12,701 nt of DNA, from assembly GCA_030639215.1 (NCBI GenBank), contig DAOWDD010000003.1, positions 1 through 12,701 on the forward strand, read 5' to 3'. Source of the stretch: Dehalococcoidia bacterium (GTDB lineage: Bacteria > Chloroflexota > Dehalococcoidia > Dehalococcoidales > UBA5760). Position numbers and translations under genes: made by a program. This document shows positions 1 to 6,247 of this stretch, in pieces (position 1 is the first letter of the stretch; each line of letters starts with the position of its first letter). The notes beneath the pieces were generated by a model. That model made no database searches, was not told the origin of the DNA, and saw only the letters and a program-made list of their open reading frames with translations.

Positions 1-42
1 AAAAGCGGGGACTAAGCTCGCCCAGTTTTCCGTTGTTACCGG

Positions 43-825
43 TTACTTCGCCGGAATACCGCCATCAATCATAAAGTCTGCCCCGGTAACGAATTTAGAC
101 TCATCGGAAGCGAGGTAGAGGACGGCGTAGGCAATATCAATCGGCTCTCCGACATGCCCGATGGGACAGTACTTCTCGGCTAGCTGCGCCAGGTACTGCT
201 CGCTGGTCAGTCCGTAGTCTCTAGCCTCCCCGTCGAGCATCGGGGTGTAGATGTAGCCGGGGTAGACGGCATTAACCCGGATGTTATATCCGGCCTCACA
301 GCAATGAATCGCCGCTGTCTTGGTAATGTTCCTCACCGCACCCTTAGCGGCATTATAGGCGAAAAAGAACGGCTCGTTAATATGGACCTCAGTAGATGAG
401 ATGTTCACTATCGAGCCCGGCTCACCACTGCCCTTCATCGTCTCAATCCCGTATTTAGTACCCAGGAAGACCCCGGTTGAATTGATGTCCATTACCGCAT
501 TCCAGTCAGCCAGGGAGGTCTCTTCCACATTCTTCACCACGGAAATGCCGGCATTATTGACGACAATGTTGAGCTTACCGTATTTCTTGATGACCCCAGT
601 AATTACCCTTTTCCAATCATCCTCTTTCGACACATCAAGCTGAAGAAAAATAGCCTCTCCGCCGACCTTTCTTATCTCTTCAGCCAGCGCCTGTCCTTCC
701 TCCACCTTCTTCCTGGTCGTAATGGCAACCTTAGCCCCTTCCTTAGCCAGCAAACGGGCATCAGCTTCTCCGAGGCCGGCGGCACCACCGGTTACCAGGG
801 CAACCTTACCATCCACTCTTCCCAT
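43..825 (-). CDS. SDR-family NAD(P)-dependent oxidoreductase (3' gene of mtbB cluster)
   Basis: A 260-residue classical short-chain dehydrogenase/reductase, a soluble Rossmann-fold enzyme that oxidises an alcohol or reduces a ketone; the substrate cannot be read from sequence. Visible motifs are the cofactor-binding TGGAAGLG (residues 12-19), NNAG (90-93), the structural Asn in MDIN (115), and the catalytic triad Ser144, Tyr157 and Lys161 (YNAAK). The second beta strand ends in TTR rather than an acidic residue, which suggests NADP(H) over NAD(H), an inference. The C-terminal VTGADFMIDGG is the usual SDR end. The ATG start has an AAGGAG-type ribosome site about ten bases upstream, and the stop is TAA. 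It lies 151 bases downstream of the methyltransferase on the same strand and may be its co-transcribed partner. Length is normal for the family. Family assignment is firm, substrate unknown. Confidence 0.93.
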   Translation of the reverse strand: MGRVDGKVALVTGGAAGLGEADARLLAKEGAKVAITTRKKVEEGQALAEEIRKVGGEAIFLQLDVSKEDDWKRVITGVIKKYGKLNIVVNNAGISVVKNVEETSLADWNAVMDINSTGVFLGTKYGIETMKGSGEPGSIVNISSTEVHINEPFFFAYNAAKGAVRNITKTAAIHCCEAGYNIRVNAVYPGYIYTPMLDGEARDYGLTSEQYLAQLAEKYCPIGHVGEPIDIAYAVLYLASDESKFVTGADFMIDGGIPAK

Positions 826-877
826 CTTCTCGTACTCCTTTCTATATTCCTCGTTTATTATGTACCGTTACAATACA

Positions 878-929
878 AATGGCTACCAAGCGACCGGGCT
901 AATACCAGACAAAGCACTTGGTAACCATT
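878..929 (-). other. 13-bp stem-loop in the mtbB to SDR gap
   Basis: Arms 878-890 and 917-929 are inverted copies. In minus-strand RNA they give 13 consecutive base pairs, with a single G-U wobble and all others Watson-Crick, around a 26-nt loop that could fold further (CUGG/CCGG). Read from the plus strand the same position is a C-A mismatch, so the structure fits minus-strand RNA better. There is no U-run after it, so it is not a classical intrinsic terminator. It may protect or separate the transcript segments of the methyltransferase and the downstream dehydrogenase; that role is inference. The rest of the 826-976 gap shows an 8-base C run (944-951) and the SDR ribosome site. Confidence 0.6.
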
Positions 930-976
930 CGATTTTCAATGTTCCCCCCCCGGGTTCCTCACCTCGCTCAGCTCAG

Positions 977-2404
977 TTATGCACTGGCGGGGGTAAACAT
1001 CCCTGTTTTCTGCTTGAACTTGTTCACCGAGTTGATCTCGATATCCAACAACTTGGCGATATTGAACTTAGCCTCCATCCCCTTGGGGTGACCGGGTAGC
1101 TGAGCGACACAACCCAGCCCGAGCTCTTCTCTTACCACAGTCATCACCGTAGAGTCGGTCAGGTCAAGAACAGAGACTTTCAACTTATCGGCTACGTACT
1201 TCTTTGCATCCTTGGTCTTCATGCCACGGGCCATCTGGACACGCGCCACCAGGTCTCCGGCGGTACGTGCTCCACCCATACCCGAGGCGATAGAGTGAGT
1301 AATGCACATACCCAATATATCGCCCACACCTACCTACAACCCGTCCACCCTGGATATTTCCGCAACGGCCGTCGAGCCCCGCGATACCGCATCCGAGGCG
1401 ATAATATCGGTCAACGGACTGCCGCCGACCCCCATTCCCATATTGGGATGCACCGGTATTTCGGCAGCCTCCATACAGGACTTTAGCATAGTACAGAGAC
1501 GGGCTACATTCCAGGCACAGGAGCGCCTGGTGTTGGTATTTACCACCGGCCCGTAGACGGTAACCCCGGCCTTAGCCGCTAATTTGACCTGCTGATGCGG
1601 CCACAGGCCAGCCAAGCGTACCCCATCATAGGTCAGTGCGCCGTGTATTCCCAGAATGAACTCTGCCGCCATTCCCATCTCGATGAACATGTTGGGGTAC
1701 TTTTTCTTCAGTATCTCGCAAGCCCGCAGGGTGGACAGAAAGTCTACATCACCAAATCCACCTGTGGTATCGAAATTGACACCATCAGCACCCGCTTCAT
1801 ACATGCCACTGGCGACGTAGACCATATCCCTGGTCGCCGCCTCCATCATCTCCTCACTGGCCTCCCTGGCCTCCTCTATCTTGCCCTCCGTGAGCAGCGT
1901 CGTCGGGTTACGGAAGGGACCATCGGGTCGGGTATAGGAACCCAGATTGGGCATCGCTCCGTAGTAGATGGGGATAATGGTGGACAATAACGTCTGCTCC
2001 ATCTCCTGCTGCTCGTCAGCCAGGATGTTTTTTGACGGCTTAAAGCTGTAGTCAACATGGCCGAAGTCCATGGTATCGGAGCCCAACACCCGCTCGTAAA
2101 TCTCGGTGCAAGTCCTCCGGCCAATGTCCAGTCCAAGGCCGGCCCCACCCGACACCCCCACATTGAGCTTGATGGTGCCGCCATCGTGGCTGAGCAGGAT
2201 TTCATTGCCCGGCTCGACACTGATGAACCGTCGAGGAGAAGCGTAAATATCGAAGAGGTGCTTCAGTTCATCGTCCGAGAGAGGTGAACCCCCACACCTA
2301 TCGGCAGCATCATGAGCCCCCTCTTCAATATCCTTCCGGAGTTCGGTCTCGGTCATCTCACGGAGATAACCATCCCCGAAACGCTGCATGGTATTTGCCA
2401 TCAT
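977..2404 (-). CDS. mtbB: Dimethylamine:corrinoid methyltransferase MtbB-like, with in-frame amber read as pyrrolysine
   Basis: A 475-residue member of the MtbB family (Dimeth_Pyl), which in methanogens moves a methyl group from dimethylamine to a cobalt corrinoid protein. One in-frame TAG (codon 357; codon 356 from the second ATG) interrupts it, at the site where methanogen MtbB has pyrrolysine. The family blocks seen before the amber include GADGVNFDTTG, LAGLWPHQQ, a VNTNT-x4-AWN segment, NMGMGVGG and the closing VDGL. After the amber, VGVGD, then ASGMGG and RTAGDLVAR, continue in the same frame to a TAA stop. An excellent GGAGG lies six bases before the first of two tandem ATG codons. Conventional gene calling would give a truncated 356-residue protein and a spurious 116-residue ORF starting at a GTG at 1327. 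No corrinoid protein or pyl gene is in the window. Family assignment is very secure. Pyrrolysine insertion is inferred from position and conservation, and a nonfunctional nonsense allele is the alternative. The true substrate could differ from dimethylamine. Confidence 0.9.
1334..1336 (-). other. In-frame UAG recoding site (putative pyrrolysine codon)
   Basis: The plus strand reads CTA, hence TAG on the coding strand. The residues around it read VDGL-[amber]-VGVGD, matching the pyrrolysine context known for MtbB (VDG-I-O-IGVGD in the methanogen enzyme as I recall it). The frame is open for 356 codons before and 118 sense codons after. Pyrrolysine is known to be needed in this family for activating the methylamine substrate. 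Decoding would need pylT tRNA and PylS elsewhere in the genome. Confidence 0.8.
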
Positions 2405-2440
2405 TAATTACCTCCTTCTTTAACTATCATCACTAATCTG

Positions 2441-3229
2441 CTAAAGCTGGTCTTCCGGCCACATTGATAGCGGCCCCATATTGGTGCCACCATCGACACG
2501 CCAGGTAACCCCGGAAACCCAACTGGCGCGGTCGGAAGCAAGGAACAGGGCCGTATTAGCGATGTCAATCGGCTCACCCATCCGGCCCAGCGCTATCTCA
2601 GCCGCCGTCACCGCATCATCAATACCATAGGACGCCATCATCTCTGTGTGCACACAACCAGGGGCAATCGCATTTACCCTTACGTTATAGCGACCCCACT
2701 CAAAAGCCAGCGTGTTGGTCAGGTGACGTACACCAATCTTAGCACAATTATAGGCTACCTGGTTCGGAATCGGGTTAAAGGCATCGGTAGAAGCTATGTT
2801 GATAATGCTACCCTTCCTTCGCTTAATCATCCCCCTGGCAACTGCCTGGTTCATCAAGAAGGTTCCTTTGAGGTTGGTATCAATGACAATGTCCCAGTCC
2901 TCTTCGGAAAAATCAATCGACGGATTCACCCGCAGTACGGCAGCAGCGTTAGCCAGGGTGTCGACATCACCCAGCTCAGCCTCCACCTTCTGGATCAAGT
3001 TGGTGACGGAGGCCTTATCCGAAATATTGAACTGAATGGCCAATGCCTGTCGCCCGAGCTTCCGGATTTCTTCCGCGGTATTATTTAGTTCATCACCGGC
3101 AACGTAATCACAGACGGCTACATCCGCCCCAGCCTCAGCGAAGAGGAGGGCAATCGCCCGACCGATACCGCGCCTGCTGCCGGTGACAATAGCTACCTTC
3201 CCTTCCAGGGATAAACATGGTACTGCCAA
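2441..3229 (-). CDS. SDR-family oxidoreductase (5' gene of mtbB cluster)
   Basis: A 262-residue classical short-chain dehydrogenase. It has the nucleotide-binding TGSRRGIG (residues 16-23), an acidic Asp41 at the end of the second beta strand (VAVCD) that favours NAD(H), Asn119 in DTN, and the catalytic Ser147, Tyr160 and Lys164 (YNCAK). The usual NNAG motif is changed to NAAA (94-97). The start is TTG at 3227-3229; it is chosen because a strong AAGGAGG lies eight bases upstream and no ATG fits before the Rossmann motif. The stop is TAG, followed by a TAA seven codons later. The gene ends 36 bases before mtbB, whose own ribosome site lies in that gap, so the two are very likely one transcript. 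It is similar in layout to the other SDR of the cluster but has different cofactor signals. Substrate unknown; it might handle a product or precursor of the methylated compound. Confidence 0.92.
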   Translation of the reverse strand: MAVPCLSLEGKVAIVTGSRRGIGRAIALLFAEAGADVAVCDYVAGDELNNTAEEIRKLGRQALAIQFNISDKASVTNLIQKVEAELGDVDTLANAAAVLRVNPSIDFSEEDWDIVIDTNLKGTFLMNQAVARGMIKRRKGSIINIASTDAFNPIPNQVAYNCAKIGVRHLTNTLAFEWGRYNVRVNAIAPGCVHTEMMASYGIDDAVTAAEIALGRMGEPIDIANTALFLASDRASWVSGVTWRVDGGTNMGPLSMWPEDQL

Positions 3230-3335
3230 TCTTCTATCCTCCTTACTCTAATATCTTTTTGCTTTAGTACCTAAAATCGTTATTCCCAGTACCATCATCA
3301 GATGGTTATCGCACTGGATTGACATAGGTTATTCT

Positions 3336-3364
3336 ATTATATTTCTATTTTACAAGAAGGTCTA
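3336..3364 (-). promoter_or_regulatory. Putative promoter of the SDR-mtbB-SDR cluster
   Basis: On the minus strand a TAGACC (3364-3359; four of six bases of the -35 consensus) is followed after 17 bases by a perfect TATAAT (3341-3336). Predicted RNA start is near 3329, giving an approximately 100-base leader before the TTG start. It is a sequence match only. Confidence 0.4.
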
Positions 3365-3396
3365 TCACATATACTATACATTCTTGCTCAAGGATT

Positions 3397-3414
3397 TTTG
3401 TGATAACTCACAAA
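3397..3414. promoter_or_regulatory. Perfect dyad TTTGTGA-N4-TCACAAA, candidate operator
   Basis: Two perfect 7-bp inverted arms (3397-3403 and 3408-3414) flank four bases (TAAC). The half-site TGTGA resembles a CRP-type half-site, but the spacing is two bases shorter than the CRP consensus. Its centre lies about 68 bp upstream of the predicted response-regulator start and about 77 bp upstream of the divergent promoter, so one protein could act on both. The binding protein is unknown. Confidence 0.4.
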
Positions 3415-3438
3415 CAATCATATTGATACAACTGTTAC

Positions 3439-3467
3439 TTGACACAATTATTATCAAGCATTATAGT
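3439..3467 (+). promoter_or_regulatory. Sigma-70-like promoter of the response regulator
   Basis: A perfect TTGACA (3439-3444) is followed after exactly 17 bases by TATAGT (3462-3467, five of six). The predicted start is near 3474, leaving a short leader before the ATG at 3511. TTGATA (3423-3428) and TATCAA (3452-3457) form inverted half-sites around the -35 box. This is the strongest promoter match in the window. Confidence 0.65.
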
Positions 3468-3510
3468 GAACCTATATAGGATGAGGTAACCAATTCTGGC
3501 GAGAGGCACT

Positions 3511-4185
3511 ATGGAGAAAATAAGGGTACTGGTCGCTGATGACCATCCGTTATTTCGGGAGGGCTTGAGCCGTCTCTTTCAGGACGAGAAGGACCTGGAG
3601 TGTGTCGCAACGGCAGAGGATGGCGAAGAAGCGGTCAGGCTAACGCAGGAGCTTTGCCCGGATGTCGCCATACTCGATGTTAACATGCCTAAGCTTACCG
3701 GTATTGATGCCGCCAGGCAGATTAAGGAGACTTGTCCGAAGACCGCTGTCCTGATGCTCAGCGCCTACAAGTACAACCACTACGTAATCACCTCGATACA
3801 GGCTGGTGTGGACGGCTATTTACTCAAGAATACTCAGCGCGGCGAACTGATAGAGGCAATTCGTATGATTCACTCCGGTAAGGGCGTCTTTAACCTCGAG
3901 GCTATCAGTAAGGTTCTGTGTAAACTGACCTCCGGGAAAGACAGCGCTAAATCAGGCCCCAACGAGCTGCGCAACCGTGAACTGGAGGTACTCAAGCTAG
4001 CCGCCCGCGGAATGAGCAACAAACAGATTTCCAGTGAGCTTAGTATCACTGATAACACGGTTGGTACCCACCTGGTCAGTGTCTTCAGGAAGCTGGGAGT
4101 CGAGTCACGTACCGAAGCCGCCCTTTATGCCTTAAAGGAAGGACTGATTAGCACCGACGACATCGCCAGTAAGAAAGAAACATAA
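3511..4185 (+). CDS. NarL/FixJ-family response regulator
   Basis: A 224-residue DNA-binding response regulator. The receiver domain (about residues 1-122) shows the acidic pair Asp10-Asp11, the phosphoacceptor Asp56 in ILDVNMP, the switch Ser84 and Lys106 in YLLKN. The LuxR-type helix-turn-helix domain (about 150-215) shows RELEVLKLAARGMSNKQIS and ITDNTVGTHLVSVFRKLGV. Phosphorylation is expected to promote dimerisation and DNA binding. The ATG at 3511 follows a GAGAGG ribosome site four bases upstream, and the stop is TAA. The kinase gene follows 95 bases later on the same strand, making a regulator-first pair. It is divergent from the mtbB cluster across a shared 281-bp control region, so it might regulate that cluster, which is inference. 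It is complete and intact. Confidence 0.94.
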   Translation: MEKIRVLVADDHPLFREGLSRLFQDEKDLECVATAEDGEEAVRLTQELCPDVAILDVNMPKLTGIDAARQIKETCPKTAVLMLSAYKYNHYVITSIQAGVDGYLLKNTQRGELIEAIRMIHSGKGVFNLEAISKVLCKLTSGKDSAKSGPNELRNRELEVLKLAARGMSNKQISSELSITDNTVGTHLVSVFRKLGVESRTEAALYALKEGLISTDDIASKKET

Positions 4186-4280
4186 CCGGATATCTACCTT
4201 ACTTCCTTACCCCCAACACCACCCTTGTTTTCATCCCGTCTACTTTTTAAAACGGTGTGCTTCATTGAAAGAGTGAGAAA

Positions 4281-6203
4281 ATGCAAAGCAAGAAAAAAGA
4301 AGAACAGGCTATAGAGAGATTCATAGGACCAAGTAAGCAAAATCATAGTGAAAACGATGCATCCTGTTCTAAGGTGCCGGCGAGAGAAGATAAATTCCAT
4401 TTGCTAGTATCGGACATCCCAGACGTATTATGGAAGATAGATAGAAACAACTATATTATCTATATAAGCGAAAACATAGAAGCAATCAGCGGGTATACTC
4501 CGGATGAAGAATATGAGATGGGGTCCTATCTGAACTGGATCGATAGGATTCACCCTGACGACATGAAAGAATATGTAACCGCTTGCGATGCACTGTTCGA
4601 AAAGGATAGACCTTTCAACATCGAATACCGCTTGAGGAGAAAGGACGGGGAGTGGGTCTGGATACATGATAGAGCCGTGGTTACCTACGACGAGGATGGT
4701 AAGAAGTATGCGAGTGGCCTGCTTTCCGACATCACGGAACGTAAACAGGTGGAAGAGGAAACGAAAAAGCTGAAGGAAAAATACGAGAGCGTGATTAAGC
4801 ATATCCCCGATACCATATATTCTGGCCTACCCGATGAGACATGCACGATGACCTTTGTATCAGAGAGATATAGTGAGTGGACCGGATACTCCCCGGAAGA
4901 CTTCTATCAAGACCCCTGGGTATGGCCAAAAACAGTCCACCCCGAAGATAGGGCCAGTGCCATGGAGGCCTATGTCAGGGCCTGCGAAAGCAAGACTGAG
5001 TATAACCACGAGTACCGAATAGTCCACAAAGACACCGGGCAGGTACGCTGGGTCAGAGACCATGGTGTGCCAGTCATTGATGAAAAGGGAACACTGATAT
5101 TGATTGATGGCATAATAATCGACATCACCGAGCACAAGCAGGTCGAAGAAGCACTGCAGAAGAGTGAAGAATTCAGTTCCAAGTTGCTGAATAATTCCCC
5201 CAATCCGATAGTGGTTGTCAATTCAGATTTAGCAGTAGGGTATGTAAATCCGGCGATGGAGAGGATGACCGGGTTTTCCTCTAGAGGGCTTCTGGGTAAA
5301 AAGCCCCCCTACCCCTGGTGGACGGAAGAGATCCGACACAAAGTCAGTAAAGACCTGCAGGAAGCCTTGAGTGAGGGAATAAGCAAAAGGGAGAGACTCT
5401 TTCAAAAGAGGAATGGAGAGCGGTTCTGGGTTGAGGTAACCGCGGCACCGATAACACACAATGACGGCTCCATGTACCTCCTGGTCAACTGGACTAACAT
5501 AACCGAGCAGAAGCGGCTGAGAGACGATATGCAGTTCTACATCAGAGAGATAACCAGGGCCCAAGAACAAGAGCGCAAGAGAGTCTCCCGCGAGCTACAC
5601 GATGAGACAGCCCAGTCCCTAGCCGACCTTTGTACTGATGTTGATATGACCATAATGAAAGAACAGTTATCGGAAAAGGTTGTCCGGCGGCTGGAGCAGC
5701 TAAGGCTTAAGATTGATAGCATGCTGGAAGAGGTGCGTCGCTTCAGCCACGAGTTACGGCCGGGGCTTTTAGACCAGTTCGGACTGATACCATCGCTAGA
5801 ATCCCTGACCGCGGATGTGAATACAGAGGAAAAGCTAAGCTGCCGTCTCGAGGTAACCGGCTTCGAGCAACGGCTATCGTCCGAAGCTGAGGCGCTACTG
5901 TTCCGTATTACTCAAGAGGCGCTGCGGAATATCAGGAAACATGCCAAAGCGACCGGGGCTATCGTTAGAGTTGATTTCAGCCGGTGTAAGGTCAGACTCA
6001 GTATCACAGACAATGGTATCGGCTTTAAAGTGCCAGAAATCCTGGGTGGCTTTGCCCGCAGGGGCAAACTGGGTCTAATAGGTATGCAGGAACGAGCTCA
6101 CCTCCTTAACGGCAGCTTCAAAGTGAAATCGACTGCTGGTAAGGGCACCACGATAACAGCGGAGATACCGACGCAACCAAATCACAGCACTCGCTCCGGC
6201 TGA
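4281..6203 (+). CDS. Cytoplasmic multi-PAS sensor histidine kinase (HisKA_3 type)
   Basis: A 640-residue kinase that should phosphorylate the preceding NarL-type regulator. It has three PAS domains: about residues 38-155 and 168-288, both ending in DITE-x-KQVEE of the PAS_3/PAC kind, and about 298-412, ending in NITEQKR. A short helical linker and a HisKA_3 dimerisation domain follow, with phosphoacceptor His440 in SRELHDETAQSL. The ATPase domain (about 530-632) has Asn550 in the N box, DNGIGF at 577-582 and GKLGLIGMQER at 595-605. No transmembrane segment or signal peptide is visible, so it senses a cytoplasmic or diffusible signal. The ligand is not evident. The stop is TGA; it is convergent with mutS, leaving 44 bases between the genes without an evident terminator. 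Confidence 0.93.
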   Translation: MQSKKKEEQAIERFIGPSKQNHSENDASCSKVPAREDKFHLLVSDIPDVLWKIDRNNYIIYISENIEAISGYTPDEEYEMGSYLNWIDRIHPDDMKEYVTACDALFEKDRPFNIEYRLRRKDGEWVWIHDRAVVTYDEDGKKYASGLLSDITERKQVEEETKKLKEKYESVIKHIPDTIYSGLPDETCTMTFVSERYSEWTGYSPEDFYQDPWVWPKTVHPEDRASAMEAYVRACESKTEYNHEYRIVHKDTGQVRWVRDHGVPVIDEKGTLILIDGIIIDITEHKQVEEALQKSEEFSSKLLNNSPNPIVVVNSDLAVGYVNPAMERMTGFSSRGLLGKKPPYPWWTEEIRHKVSKDLQEALSEGISKRERLFQKRNGERFWVEVTAAPITHNDGSMYLLVNWTNITEQKRLRDDMQFYIREITRAQEQERKRVSRELHDETAQSLADLCTDVDMTIMKEQLSEKVVRRLEQLRLKIDSMLEEVRRFSHELRPGLLDQFGLIPSLESLTADVNTEEKLSCRLEVTGFEQRLSSEAEALLFRITQEALRNIRKHAKATGAIVRVDFSRCKVRLSITDNGIGFKVPEILGGFARRGKLGLIGMQERAHLLNGSFKVKSTAGKGTTITAEIPTQPNHSTRSG

Positions 6204-6247
6204 AGTGGTTCCCGAAAAAGCCGCTCTATTCGCACAATAGTCCTCCC

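Noticed and set aside
1..42. Terminator after the last SDR
   Set aside because: Only about three G-C pairs can be drawn before the terminal T run at the window edge, too weak to call.
977..1327. A separate 116-residue gene starting at GTG 1327
   Set aside because: It has no ribosome site and is the exact in-frame C-terminal part of MtbB after the amber codon, so it is joined to 977-2404.
1302..1990. Plus-strand open frames opposite mtbB
   Set aside because: They are antisense shadows with no recognisable domain or ribosome site, facing a gene with strong family similarity.
2441..2443. TAG of the SDR, mutS, uspA and gmk as pyrrolysine codons
   Set aside because: Each protein is complete at its family's normal end, and the codons after the TAG add no recognisable domain.
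3319..3347. TTGACA at 3319-3324 as a further plus-strand promoter
   Set aside because: No acceptable -10 box at 16-18 bases; the nearest AT-rich hexamers are at wrong spacing.
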